5,205 nucleotides of DNA from Ruminiclostridium sp. (GCA_017550775.1 JAFZOA010000273.1:1-5205); one strand, 5' to 3'. Counted from the stretch's first letter, positions 1-5,030 are shown. Notes: generated by a model not told the origin, from the sequence alone. Translations and numbers: made by a program.

Positions 1-42
1 GACGGAAATTCGGGTGTAGGCGGCGATTTTCAGGTTGTCCAT
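1..42 (-). CDS. Serine recombinase, N-terminal fragment (cut by window edge)
   Basis: Read on the minus strand from the ATG at 42, the frame gives MDNLKIAAYTRISV and runs off the left edge. The hydrophobic strand followed by Y9-x-R11-x-S13 is the signature opening of resolvase/invertase-type serine recombinases. In that family the Ser attacks DNA and forms the phosphoserine link, and the Arg is a catalytic partner. A ribosome site AGAGGTGAT (54-46) sits just upstream of the ATG, so this is a genuine gene start. Only 14 codons are visible, so I cannot tell a large serine integrase (phage or integrative element) from a small resolvase. In Bacillota an N-terminus of this type most often belongs to large integrases of mobile elements, which is inference here. 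The gene points away from the RiPP cluster and may mark the end of an integrated element. Confidence 0.72.
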   Translation of the reverse strand, partial: MDNLKIAAYTRISV

Positions 43-44
43 AA

Positions 45-72
45 TATCACCTCTGTAATATGATAGGTGATA
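45..72. promoter_or_regulatory. Inverted repeat covering the recombinase ribosome site
   Basis: TATCACCT (45-52) and AGGTGATA (65-72) are perfect 8-bp complements separated by 12 bases. On the minus-strand transcript the arm next to the start codon is the ribosome site itself (AGGTGATA), so folding would hide it. If transcription starts near 68, as the candidate promoter predicts, the outer arm would be only partly transcribed, and the repeat would then act better as a DNA operator over the start site. Both readings suggest controlled recombinase expression; neither is proven. Confidence 0.4.
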
Positions 73-74
73 AT

Positions 75-103
75 ATTGAAACATGATTTGGAGGGATTGT
101 CAA
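75..103 (-). promoter_or_regulatory. Candidate promoter of the recombinase gene
   Basis: On the minus strand a consensus -35 box TTGACA (103-98) is followed after 17 bases by TTCAAT (80-75), which matches the -10 consensus at four of six positions. Transcription would start near 68, about 26 bases before the recombinase ATG. The weak -10 and the overlapping inverted repeat fit a tightly controlled promoter. Confidence 0.45.
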
Positions 104-104
104 G

Positions 105-275
105 GAGGGTAGGGGATTTTGTTAGTGATATTTACGGTGTGAATTATAGATCTTGTGGTAAGAGAGTGGCTCTGCGTTGCGGAAAGTGGCTTTGAAAGTC
201 CGTGCAGGTGCTCTTGACACGGGCATATACGCGGGCAGCTTTATCAACCGGACGCAGTATTGCTGAACAGTAACC
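105..275. other. Intergenic stretch with no supported gene
   Basis: No frame here has a ribosome site, a recognisable protein or plausible length. A short plus-strand frame (196-273) ends in TAA just before the hairpin at 276-307, but it has no start signal. If the recombinase belongs to an integrated element, its attachment site could lie in this stretch. I see no repeat that identifies one within the window. Confidence 0.4.
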
Positions 276-307
276 AAAAAGCCGCGTACATCTCCCCGTA
301 CGCGGCT
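276..307 (-). terminator. Rho-independent terminator of the minus-strand operon
   Basis: AGCCGCGTAC (280-289) and GTACGCGGCT (298-307) form a perfect 10-bp, GC-rich stem with an 8-base loop. On the minus strand the stem is followed by a run of T (280-276), about 15 bases after the stop codon of the SnoaL-like gene. On the plus strand it is followed by TCTTTT, so it may work in both directions. It ends the glycosyltransferase, precursor and SnoaL-like transcription unit. Confidence 0.85.
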
Positions 308-321
308 CTTTTCCCTCCCCA

Positions 322-684
322 TTATTGAAAAGGATAAGTCTTATTCACTGTCTGTGAGAACTCGCTCCAACGCTTGATCTTGCCATAAGCGATCTCAATG
401 AGAGATACACCGTCATACGATGACGACTCGCCGTTAACAGTCCTGTACTCGTAATACCACTGTGCAGCGCCGTTTTCTCCGCTCTGAACGATCTTCCGGA
501 TATCCCATGCGTTAACACTGCCATTGTCGCATTTTTGCTTGAACCACTGTCTGATCTGAGATAATCCGTTGTAGGTAGCTCCGTTGATCTCGATATATAC
601 AGCGTCGTCGGTGAAAATGCTTCCTAACGCGTCAATATCTTTGTTCTTAGCTGCCTGGAGAAATCTGTCAACTAAATTGTACAT
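322..684 (-). CDS. SnoaL-like / NTF2-fold protein
   Basis: A 120-residue protein with the usual length and layout of the SnoaL-like/NTF2 superfamily. The helical start (VDRFLQAAKNKDIDALGSIF) is followed by 'TDDAVYIEINGATYNGLSQIRQWF', the typical early strand and helix. Beta strands then follow, with W-rich segments near residues 60-75 (AAQWYYEYRTVNG) and 95-110 (IKRWSEFSQTV). The fold is a small cone with a ligand pocket, used by polyketide cyclases, isomerases and many proteins of unknown function. I cannot name a substrate. The start is fixed by GGAGG about 8 bases before the ATG. It lies 70 bases after the minus-strand precursor gene with no convincing promoter or terminator between, so it probably shares the glycosyltransferase transcript. 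A role in peptide maturation is possible but rests only on position. It may instead be a housekeeping gene of similar fold. Confidence 0.82.
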   Translation of the reverse strand: MYNLVDRFLQAAKNKDIDALGSIFTDDAVYIEINGATYNGLSQIRQWFKQKCDNGSVNAWDIRKIVQSGENGAAQWYYEYRTVNGESSSYDGVSLIEIAYGKIKRWSEFSQTVNKTYPFQ

Positions 685-754
685 TTGAATACCTCCAAAG
701 TTGTTATCCCGGTAAGCTGAATGCGTACGAGTGTTTCATGTCCGTAAAAAATAA

Positions 755-880
755 TTACGCCGGATTTCCATAACACACGCAATCATTATCGCAATAATTA
801 TCACATCCAGATGTTATAATTAAATTTTCTTCTTTTTCAAGCAAAACAACTTCCATTTCGGGCTTAACATATTCCTGCAT
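755..880 (-). CDS. Cys-rich RiPP precursor peptide (precursor D)
   Basis: A 41-residue peptide read from the ATG at 880 to TAA at 757-755. Residues 3-14 (EYVKPEMEVVLL) and 21-24 (IITS) match the leader shared by the three plus-strand precursors: KPEME plus two Val/Ile residues, an acidic linker (EKEEN), then a hydrophobic-x-T-S ending. The remaining core, GCDNYCDNDCVCYGNPA, has Cys at 26, 30, 34 and 36 (C-x3-C-x3-C-x-C) and many Asp/Asn. The DNA shares AAGCCCGAAATGGA with precursors A and C. The ribosome site AAGAGGTGA (894-886) is well placed and lies inside the glycosyltransferase gene, whose last 17 bases overlap this frame, so the two are probably translationally coupled. This leader lacks the GG[T/A]EQ segment and the poly-G tract of its cousins. 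It may use the same maturase encoded on the other strand, with the glycosyltransferase as a possible tailoring enzyme. Short length is the only reason for caution. Confidence 0.85.
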   Translation of the reverse strand: MQEYVKPEMEVVLLEKEENLIITSGCDNYCDNDCVCYGNPA

Positions 881-1799
881 CAGACTCACCTCTTTTCTTC
901 TCCTGATACCATGTATTAAGGAGATTTTTATTTAATTTCCAAATTTTAAGGCAATTACGTTCATGCGCATTCAGCCTGTCGGGATCAATTTCAAATGTCG
1001 ATACTATTTCCTCCGCACGGTGATACAACTGATCATCCGAGGGCTCGCATTTTTCGAGAAATTTGATAGCAATTCTGAATATTAATAGTTTGGCTTTATC
1101 TTCGGGATAACCATATTCCATGATATCGGTATATTGTTCCAGGCGTGAACGCAATTCTTCATATTGAGTTCGCTCATCAATGGTCTTAGAAATACTACCG
1201 GAATGTATACGATAATTATACAAAGAATCATCTATATATACAATTCGTTTAGCATAATTAATTAATTTATGCGTAACCGCAATATCTTCAAAAAGTCTCC
1301 CTACAGGATATCTGATTGTATCAAATAAATATCGCTTATAGAGCTTATTCCAAGCAGCAGGACGCCCATGTTCAAACGCTTCCTGCCAAGTCACGATTCC
1401 TGAAACAGGTATTGGAGAAGGAGGGATCCTTTTCTCTCCAAAAATTCTTGAAACGTCGAATATCACCAGATCCGCCTCATTCTCCACCGCCGCCCGATAA
1501 GGCAGCTCACAGAACTGCGGCTCGACCCAGTCGTCTGAGTCCACAAACATCAGCCATTCGCCGTGAGAATTATCTATACCGAGGTTCCTTGCAGCCGAGA
1601 GACCGTGATTGTCCGTGTGGAATACAGTTATTCGCTCGTCGCGGCGGCTGTATTCGTCGCATATCTGCGGACAGCCGTCCGTTGAACCGTCATCAACAAC
1701 TATGATCTCGATATCGGAAAAAGTCTGTGCAAGCAGGCTGTCAAGGCACTGCGCAAGATAAGGCTCGACATTATAGACCGGTACGATCACACTTATCAT
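864..1799 (-). CDS. Family-2 glycosyltransferase (GT-A fold)
   Basis: A 311-residue enzyme that transfers a sugar from a nucleotide-sugar donor. It opens with the classic MISVIVPVYNVEPYLAQCL. DDGSTDG at 36-42 is the nucleotide-binding loop, GLSAARNLG at 66-74 the next conserved segment, and VDSDD at 86-90 the metal-binding D-x-D site. NKLYKRYLF (151-159) and FED (170-172) are typical of the EpsJ/WcaA-like subgroup, with ED as probable catalytic acids. There are no membrane segments, so it is cytoplasmic. I chose the ATG at 1799 because CGGAGG lies 5 bases upstream and the family starts exactly there; an ATG at 1826 has no ribosome site. Most relatives act on surface polysaccharide. Here the gene overlaps a Cys-rich precursor peptide and has no polysaccharide neighbours. 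The Cys/Ser glycosyltransferases of glycocins such as SunS are also family 2, so peptide glycosylation is a real alternative. Confidence 0.93.
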   Translation of the reverse strand: MISVIVPVYNVEPYLAQCLDSLLAQTFSDIEIIVVDDGSTDGCPQICDEYSRRDERITVFHTDNHGLSAARNLGIDNSHGEWLMFVDSDDWVEPQFCELPYRAAVENEADLVIFDVSRIFGEKRIPPSPIPVSGIVTWQEAFEHGRPAAWNKLYKRYLFDTIRYPVGRLFEDIAVTHKLINYAKRIVYIDDSLYNYRIHSGSISKTIDERTQYEELRSRLEQYTDIMEYGYPEDKAKLLIFRIAIKFLEKCEPSDDQLYHRAEEIVSTFEIDPDRLNAHERNCLKIWKLNKNLLNTWYQEKKRGESDAGIC

Positions 1800-1861
1800 T
1801 TCTTCCTCCGAATACCATGAAAACACAATATATTGTCTGTCATTGCAATGCTGTCAACAAC

Positions 1862-1874
1862 ATATCTCAGATAT
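1862..1874. promoter_or_regulatory. Palindrome at the predicted glycosyltransferase transcription start
   Basis: ATATCT and AGATAT flank a single C, giving a 13-base near-perfect palindrome that begins a few bases downstream of the predicted start (about 1877) of the minus-strand transcript. Its position suits a repressor operator. A second palindrome, CATTGCAATG, lies at 1841-1850 in the same leader. Both are short and AT-rich and could be chance. Confidence 0.25.
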
Positions 1875-1883
1875 CCGTAAACC

Positions 1884-1912
1884 ATTATACACTATTTTGG
1901 AAGAATAATCAA
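1884..1912 (-). promoter_or_regulatory. Sigma-A promoter of the minus-strand operon
   Basis: On the minus strand TTGATT (1912-1907) and a perfect TATAAT (1889-1884) are separated by 17 bases. Transcription should start near 1877, leaving about 78 bases before the glycosyltransferase ATG. Both boxes and the spacing are the same as in the divergent plus-strand promoter 40 bases away. A consensus TTGACA (1857-1852) further in has only a poorly spaced TATATT partner and is a weaker second candidate. Confidence 0.8.
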
Positions 1913-1951
1913 GGGGTATTCCGAAAAAAGTTCGCTTACATACAAAAACAC

Positions 1952-1980
1952 TTGATTTTAAAGCATATCTATGGTATAAT
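1952..1980 (+). promoter_or_regulatory. Sigma-A promoter of the plus-strand RiPP operon
   Basis: TTGATT (1952-1957) and TATAAT (1975-1980) are spaced by 17 bases, with the start expected near 1987 and an untranslated leader of about 45 bases before the kinase. The 39 bases between the two -35 boxes (1913-1951) are the obvious place for a regulator to control both arms. I see no strong operator there. Confidence 0.8.
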
Positions 1981-2016
1981 TATTAGATGATCCGGTGCAA
2001 ATGATACCTTAATTTC

Positions 2017-2024
2017 GGGGGAGG
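2017..2024 (+). promoter_or_regulatory. Ribosome binding site that decides the kinase start
   Basis: GGGGGAGG is the best ribosome site in the operon leader and lies 8 bases before an in-frame ATT at 2033. No ATG, GTG or TTG occurs in that frame between the stop at 1988-1990 and the ATG at 2189. GAGG (2021-2024) can also pair with CCTC (2029-2032) right before the ATT, making a 4-bp hairpin that would cover the site. Confidence 0.65.
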
Positions 2025-2032
2025 CGGACCTC

Positions 2033-2782
2033 ATTTCGGACAGTAAAACTATTATACGCGCTGAGATAGCGTGCATTCCGTTTGAACTCCGGTGCAGATT
2101 TGCGGAGAATGACGGCTTTTTCAATGACTATCTTACCGATAAGGCTCCTCTGTTTGTCATCGAACCGGGTGAAGCCGACCTTGCCCGTATGCAGAAGGAT
2201 TTCGACCGTATGGACAAAGCCTGCGGGATCCCACCTCGCACCCGGGATAATGCTTTCCTTGAGAACAACTCCGTTCATTCGCTTCTTGCGGAACGTCTTG
2301 TGGAACACAATGTGCTGCTGATGCACGGTTCAGCCCTCTGCATGGACGGAGAGGCTGTGATATTCACGGCAAAAAGCGGCACCGGCAAAAGCACTCATGC
2401 CCGGCTGTGGCGTGAGCTCTTCGGGGACAGAGTGTACATGATAAACGACGACAAGCCTTTTCTGCGGTTTGCGGACGATACCGTTTACGCCTGCGGTTCG
2501 CCGTGGAACGGGAAGCATCGTCTGAGCAGAAATGTCTGCGTGCCGCTGAAAGCGATAGTAAGTCTGGAGCGGGCGGAGGAAAACAGCATAGTGCCGCTGT
2601 CCGGCGCGGACGCTTTTCCGGTGATGATGAAGCAGGCTTATGTGTCGGGAGAGCAGGGGACTATGAAGCGGATAATGCTGCTGGAGAAGAAGCTTATCGA
2701 CAAAACAGCGTTTTATAAGCTTGGCTGCAATATGGAGCATAATGCGGCAGTCACGGCTTACAATACAGTTTTTACCCCGTAA
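2033..2782 (+). CDS. HPr-kinase-like P-loop kinase of the RiPP operon, ATT start
   Basis: A 249-residue protein if started at ATT 2033; the first ATG (2189) is residue 53. The Walker A loop is SGTGKST at 115-121, in the segment LLMHGSALCMDGEAVIFTAK. NDDKPFL follows (D139-D140, matching the DD pair that holds the catalytic base in HPr kinases), then GSPWNGKHRLS at 155-165. This is the layout of HPr-kinase-related proteins found in RiPP clusters; a relative in paeninodin-type lasso clusters phosphorylates a precursor Ser. Residues 2-52 (AEIACIPFELRCRFAENDGFF and on to EPGEADLARM) look like the conserved N-terminal region that relatives carry before the P-loop domain. Together with the ribosome site, this argues against the ATG at 2189. 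It is the first gene of the operon and ends 20 bases before precursor A. It may phosphorylate the precursors or play another ATP-dependent role; the substrate is unknown. Confidence 0.85.
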   Translation: MSDSKTIIRAEIACIPFELRCRFAENDGFFNDYLTDKAPLFVIEPGEADLARMQKDFDRMDKACGIPPRTRDNAFLENNSVHSLLAERLVEHNVLLMHGSALCMDGEAVIFTAKSGTGKSTHARLWRELFGDRVYMINDDKPFLRFADDTVYACGSPWNGKHRLSRNVCVPLKAIVSLERAEENSIVPLSGADAFPVMMKQAYVSGEQGTMKRIMLLEKKLIDKTAFYKLGCNMEHNAAVTAYNTVFTP

Positions 2783-2802
2783 AGGGAGAAAGGATTTTTA
2801 CT

Positions 2803-3012
2803 ATGGAAAAGAAAAATTGCGTTGTGAAAACCTGGGGGGGGACTGAGCAGTACCTGAAGCCCGAAATGGAGATCATTGAGATGATGAACGATACCATTGT
2901 GACAAGCGGCGACTGCCATCTCGCAGATAACGGTCTTTGTTCGACCTGTGATGCGGGTATAAATGTTCCGCATTGTCAAAATAATTATGGCTGTAAATTT
3001 CATATGTCTTGA
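2803..3012 (+). CDS. RiPP precursor peptide A, five core cysteines
   Basis: A 69-residue peptide with ribosome site GGGAGAAAGGAT ahead of the ATG. Its leader contains GGTEQYLKPEMEIIEM (12-27), then NDTIVTS (29-35). The core after TS, beginning GDCHLADNGLC, has Cys at 38, 46, 49, 58 and 64, many Asn/Asp/Gly, and ends in HMS with a terminal Ser. The family pattern of a conserved acidic leader and variable core next to a radical SAM enzyme and a PqqD-like protein identifies it as substrate. GG here lies deep in the leader and is not a double-glycine protease site; cleavage near TS is a guess. Thioether, cyclophane or similar crosslinks are possible; the sequence does not say which. A run of eight G (2834-2841) sits in the leader codons. 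The terminal Ser is notable because related kinases act on a C-terminal Ser in lasso precursors. Confidence 0.88.
   Translation: MEKKNCVVKTWGGTEQYLKPEMEIIEMMNDTIVTSGDCHLADNGLCSTCDAGINVPHCQNNYGCKFHMS
2834..2883 (+). repeat. Leader-coding direct repeat, copy 1 (precursor A)
   Basis: A 50-base block from the G8 tract through the codons for KPEMEIIEM, also present at 3075-3123 and 5085-5135. The shared stretch GAGCAGTACCTGAA is identical in all three copies, and most other differences are at third codon positions. A shorter piece (AAGCCCGAAATGGA) is also on the minus strand in precursor D. Long DNA identity of this sort could let copies recombine and swap cores. Confidence 0.8.
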
Positions 3013-3042
3013 CTTTATAATAACAGAAAGGGATATTTCAAT

Positions 3043-3222
3043 ATGAACGAGAATCTTTTGCACTATAAAAAATCGGGGGGTGCTGAGCAGTACCTGAAAC
3101 CCGAAATGGAAGTAATTGAAATGAGCGGAGAGGATGTGATTGTGACAAGTTGCTCCCCCAACACGTGCCCAGGTGGTGATGATTTTCCAGGGCCTCCTCC
3201 GTGGAGCGGCGAAGTCGGTTGA
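3043..3222 (+). CDS. RiPP precursor peptide B, Gly/Pro-rich core
   Basis: A 59-residue peptide from the ATG at 3043 to TGA at 3220-3222, with GAAAGGGA upstream and 30 bases after precursor A. The leader GGAEQYLKPEMEVIEM (12-27) then EDVIVTS (30-36) aligns closely with A and C. The core begins at once with Cys: CSPNTCPGGDDF (37-48), then PGPPPWSGEVG (49-59). It has only two Cys (37 and 42, C-x4-C), is rich in Pro and Gly, and carries a single Trp, so it shares almost nothing with core A. The leader-level conservation in both DNA and protein, against a completely different core, points to gene duplication followed by core replacement or fast change. The gene is easily missed because of its length. 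Confidence 0.88.
   Translation: MNENLLHYKKSGGAEQYLKPEMEVIEMSGEDVIVTSCSPNTCPGGDDFPGPPPWSGEVG
3075..3123 (+). repeat. Leader-coding direct repeat, copy 2 (precursor B)
   Basis: Same block as at 2834-2883, but with a G6 tract, GCT in place of ACT (Ala for Thr), and GTAATT in place of ATCATT (Val for Ile). It is the most diverged of the three plus-strand copies. Confidence 0.8.
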
Positions 3223-3291
3223 TACAACATCTTTCAACATTGCCGGAAAATAAGTATCCCGATGTTGATAAGATACTCTGATTTATCTTTA

Positions 3292-3328
3292 TATTTGCAG
3301 TATGTGCCAACCACGCATACTGCAAATA
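3292..3328 (+). other. Stem-loop between precursor genes and maturase genes
   Basis: TATTTGCAGTATG (3292-3304) and CATACTGCAAATA (3316-3328) form a perfect 13-bp stem with an 11-base loop. No real T run follows on the plus strand (AACTTTTGAGG), so it is not a strong terminator. Its place after the abundant-product genes and before the enzyme genes suggests an attenuator, an RNase stop or a processing site that keeps precursor mRNA above enzyme mRNA. It ends 7 bases before the GAGG ribosome site (3336-3339) of the radical SAM gene, so it may also affect that gene's translation. Confidence 0.75.
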
Positions 3329-3346
3329 AACTTTTGAGGTTTATAC

Positions 3347-4669
3347 ATGATCGAAATACGAAAACCCGATGCGACTCTTATGAAGCTCCTCCCGCCCGTA
3401 AAGCCGCAGACGGACATAAAATACAAACCCTCACAGTTTGCGCTCACATTTGAGCATAACGGCAGACAGTATGTTTTCAATACGCTTACGAAGCAGTGCG
3501 TCGAGGGCGCTTTACCCGGAAATGCAATGGCGGGGGAGGGCTTCGACGAGCTGATCGTAAATCAGTTCCTTGTCCCCGAAAACAAGGACGAGTGTGCATA
3601 CTACAATCAGATCTCGGCACTTATGCGTGCCTACAGCCGCAAAAAGGACATACGGGGATATACGATCCTCCCGACGTTTGCCTGCAATGCCCGCTGTGTC
3701 TACTGCTATGAAGAGGGCATGAAGCAGGTCACAATGACCCCCGGGATCGTTGAAAGAACTATCGGATATATCCTTGAAACACGGCTGAAAGATAAAAGTG
3801 TAAAGCTTGCGTGGTTCGGCGGTGAGCCGCTTATGTGTACGGGGATAATCGACCGTATCTGTGAGGGACTGCGTGAAAACGGCGTTGAGTATAAGTCCTC
3901 GATGATCTCGAACGGCAGTTTTATCACGCCCGAAATAGTTGAAAAAATGGTTTCGGACTGGAAGCTCGATCACATTCAGATCTCGGCTGACGGTGCGGAG
4001 CAGGACTACATAAAGCGCAAGAATTACCGTGACTGTAACGATCATTACATATCGGTGATGCGTTCCTGCGGACTTATATCCGAAAAGGGGATAAAAGTCA
4101 CGGTGCGCTGTAATGTGGACGAGGAAAATTTCGGGAATATCGGAAAATTCCTTGACGATATGAAAGCGAATGTCGGACACAAGGAAAATGTTTCGGTGTA
4201 TTTCGCTCCGCTGAATAATGTTCGCATGGGCGAAAACGATCTTGAAATGTGGCGGAGGATCAACGCCGCCGGCTCGCTTATAGAGGCGGCGGGATTCGTA
4301 GTATCGCCGTTTCTGGGTATCGGAACGGGATTCAGGATAAATCACTGTATGGCTGACGGCAACAGCGTTGTGATCGCTCCCGACGGAAGTCTTTACCTGT
4401 GCGAGCACTGTCCGCCGCAAAGCCGTTTCGGAAATATCTTTGACGGAATTACAGACAAGGCGGCACACGACAGCTTCTGCAATGTCGGAAAGACGCGGGA
4501 AAAATGCCGCAAGTGTCCGTTCCTGCCCGATTGTACGTCGTTTGCGAACTGTCCCGTTTATGACACTCACTGCCGTGAGGTTCACGAGCTTAATGCGTAT
4601 GAAGCACTTGCGCGTATGGTGGATAATAAGGAAAATGAGAATACCGACGGGGAAAACCCGATATGTTAA
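3347..4669 (+). CDS. Radical SAM/SPASM peptide maturase
   Basis: A 440-residue enzyme started at the ATG at 3347 behind GAGG. Residues 1-105 form an N-terminal extension with a YVFNTLTKQ segment, common in peptide-modifying members. The [4Fe-4S]-SAM motif is CNARCVYC (C113, C117, C120), followed by WFGGEP (156-161), which contacts SAM, and SNGSFITPE (188-196). The C-terminal SPASM region that binds auxiliary Fe-S clusters has C334, C352 and C355 around APDGSLYLC, then C387, C390, C396, C402 and C409. The typical SPASM run is C-x2-C-x5-C-x3-C; here the last gap is five residues. The protein even ends in Cys. Such enzymes install thioether, C-C or related crosslinks, or epimerise residues, in leader-bound peptides. 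The neighbours (two precursors before it, the leader-binding partner 11 bases after) make it the maturase of this cluster. The exact reaction cannot be read from the sequence. Confidence 0.95.
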   Translation: MIEIRKPDATLMKLLPPVKPQTDIKYKPSQFALTFEHNGRQYVFNTLTKQCVEGALPGNAMAGEGFDELIVNQFLVPENKDECAYYNQISALMRAYSRKKDIRGYTILPTFACNARCVYCYEEGMKQVTMTPGIVERTIGYILETRLKDKSVKLAWFGGEPLMCTGIIDRICEGLRENGVEYKSSMISNGSFITPEIVEKMVSDWKLDHIQISADGAEQDYIKRKNYRDCNDHYISVMRSCGLISEKGIKVTVRCNVDEENFGNIGKFLDDMKANVGHKENVSVYFAPLNNVRMGENDLEMWRRINAAGSLIEAAGFVVSPFLGIGTGFRINHCMADGNSVVIAPDGSLYLCEHCPPQSRFGNIFDGITDKAAHDSFCNVGKTREKCRKCPFLPDCTSFANCPVYDTHCREVHELNAYEALARMVDNKENENTDGENPIC

Positions 4670-4680
4670 GGAGAAAGACT

Positions 4681-4941
4681 ATGAAACTTAAAGATAATTT
4701 CATCACGCAGGACATCGACGGAACGCAGTTCCTTGTACCGGTCGGCGCGGAAGCGTTCAGCGGTATCGTGCGGAGCAATCCTACCGCTGCATTTATCGTT
4801 AATTGCCTGAGAGAGGACACTACCGAGGAAAAGATCGTTGACGCGATGTGCGCAAAGTACAACGCTCCGAGAGACGAGATCGCCGCAGATGTGGCGGAGA
4901 TAATAAAGACTCTTCGGGGAATAAACGCGCTGGAGGAATAA
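4681..4941 (+). CDS. PqqD-like RiPP leader-recognition protein
   Basis: An 86-residue stand-alone protein of the PqqD family, the size of the RiPP recognition element fold, which holds the precursor leader against a strand and delivers it to the radical SAM enzyme. Diagnostic segments are the opening MKLKDNFITQDIDGTQFLVP, FSGIVRSNPTAAFIVNCL (residues 24-41) and the C-terminal helix DVAEIIKTLRGINALEE. The helix following the strands carries TTEEKIVDAM. I start it at 4681 because AAGGAG (4668-4673) sits 7 bases upstream. An ATG at 4663 would put that site inside the gene and overlap the radical SAM stop. The ribosome site overlaps the radical SAM stop codon (taAGGAG), so the two proteins are probably made together. 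The conserved KPEME stretch of the precursors is its likely ligand. Confidence 0.93.
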   Translation: MKLKDNFITQDIDGTQFLVPVGAEAFSGIVRSNPTAAFIVNCLREDTTEEKIVDAMCAKYNAPRDEIAADVAEIIKTLRGINALEE

Positions 4942-4958
4942 AACGGACAGGCAAAGTC

Positions 4959-4987
4959 TTGACTTTTCAATATGTATAGTGTATAAT
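4959..4987 (+). promoter_or_regulatory. Sigma-A promoter of precursor C
   Basis: TTGACT (4959-4964), 17 bases, then a perfect TATAAT (4982-4987); the start should fall near 4994. No terminator separates it from the upstream operon, so precursor C can be read both from its own promoter and by run-through. This is the closest match to consensus in the window and would make extra precursor without extra enzyme. Confidence 0.85.
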
Positions 4988-5030
4988 GGCTATTATATAG
5001 TGACCGACTATGAACACAGAAAAACGAAAA

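Noticed and set aside
196..273. Plus-strand frame ending in TAA just before the bidirectional hairpin, possibly the tail of a gene cut by an insertion
   Set aside because: Only 25 sense codons, with a stop directly upstream and nothing recognisable. The idea cannot be supported from this window.
122..322. 66-codon minus-strand frame running through the terminator hairpin
   Set aside because: It crosses the terminator, has no ribosome site and gives no recognisable protein.
743..760. Small hairpin (CGTAA/TTACG) with a T-rich loop at the end of precursor D as a terminator
   Set aside because: The stem is only about 5 bp and AT-rich with no following T run, so it would not stop transcription into the SnoaL-like gene.
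1800..1826. Alternative glycosyltransferase start at ATG 1826
   Set aside because: No ribosome site before it. The ATG at 1799 has GGAGG 5 bases upstream and matches the usual family N-terminus.
1922..1934. CGAA-N5-TTCG element between the divergent promoters resembling a Gram-positive LexA box
   Set aside because: It is one base too short for the CGAAC-N4-GTTCG consensus and lacks the C of the left half-site.
2009..2740. Minus-strand open frames opposite the kinase gene
   Set aside because: Shadows of the kinase coding sequence, with no ribosome sites and low-complexity, non-family protein.
3265..3297. Possible promoter before the radical SAM gene (TTGATA with a TATATT-like -10)
   Set aside because: Spacing is about 19 bases and the -10 overlaps the stem-loop. 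The operon promoter upstream is far better.
3512..4585. Long open frame on the minus strand (357 codons) opposite the radical SAM gene
   Set aside because: It is the antisense shadow of a well-supported enzyme gene. It has no ribosome site and no recognisable domain.
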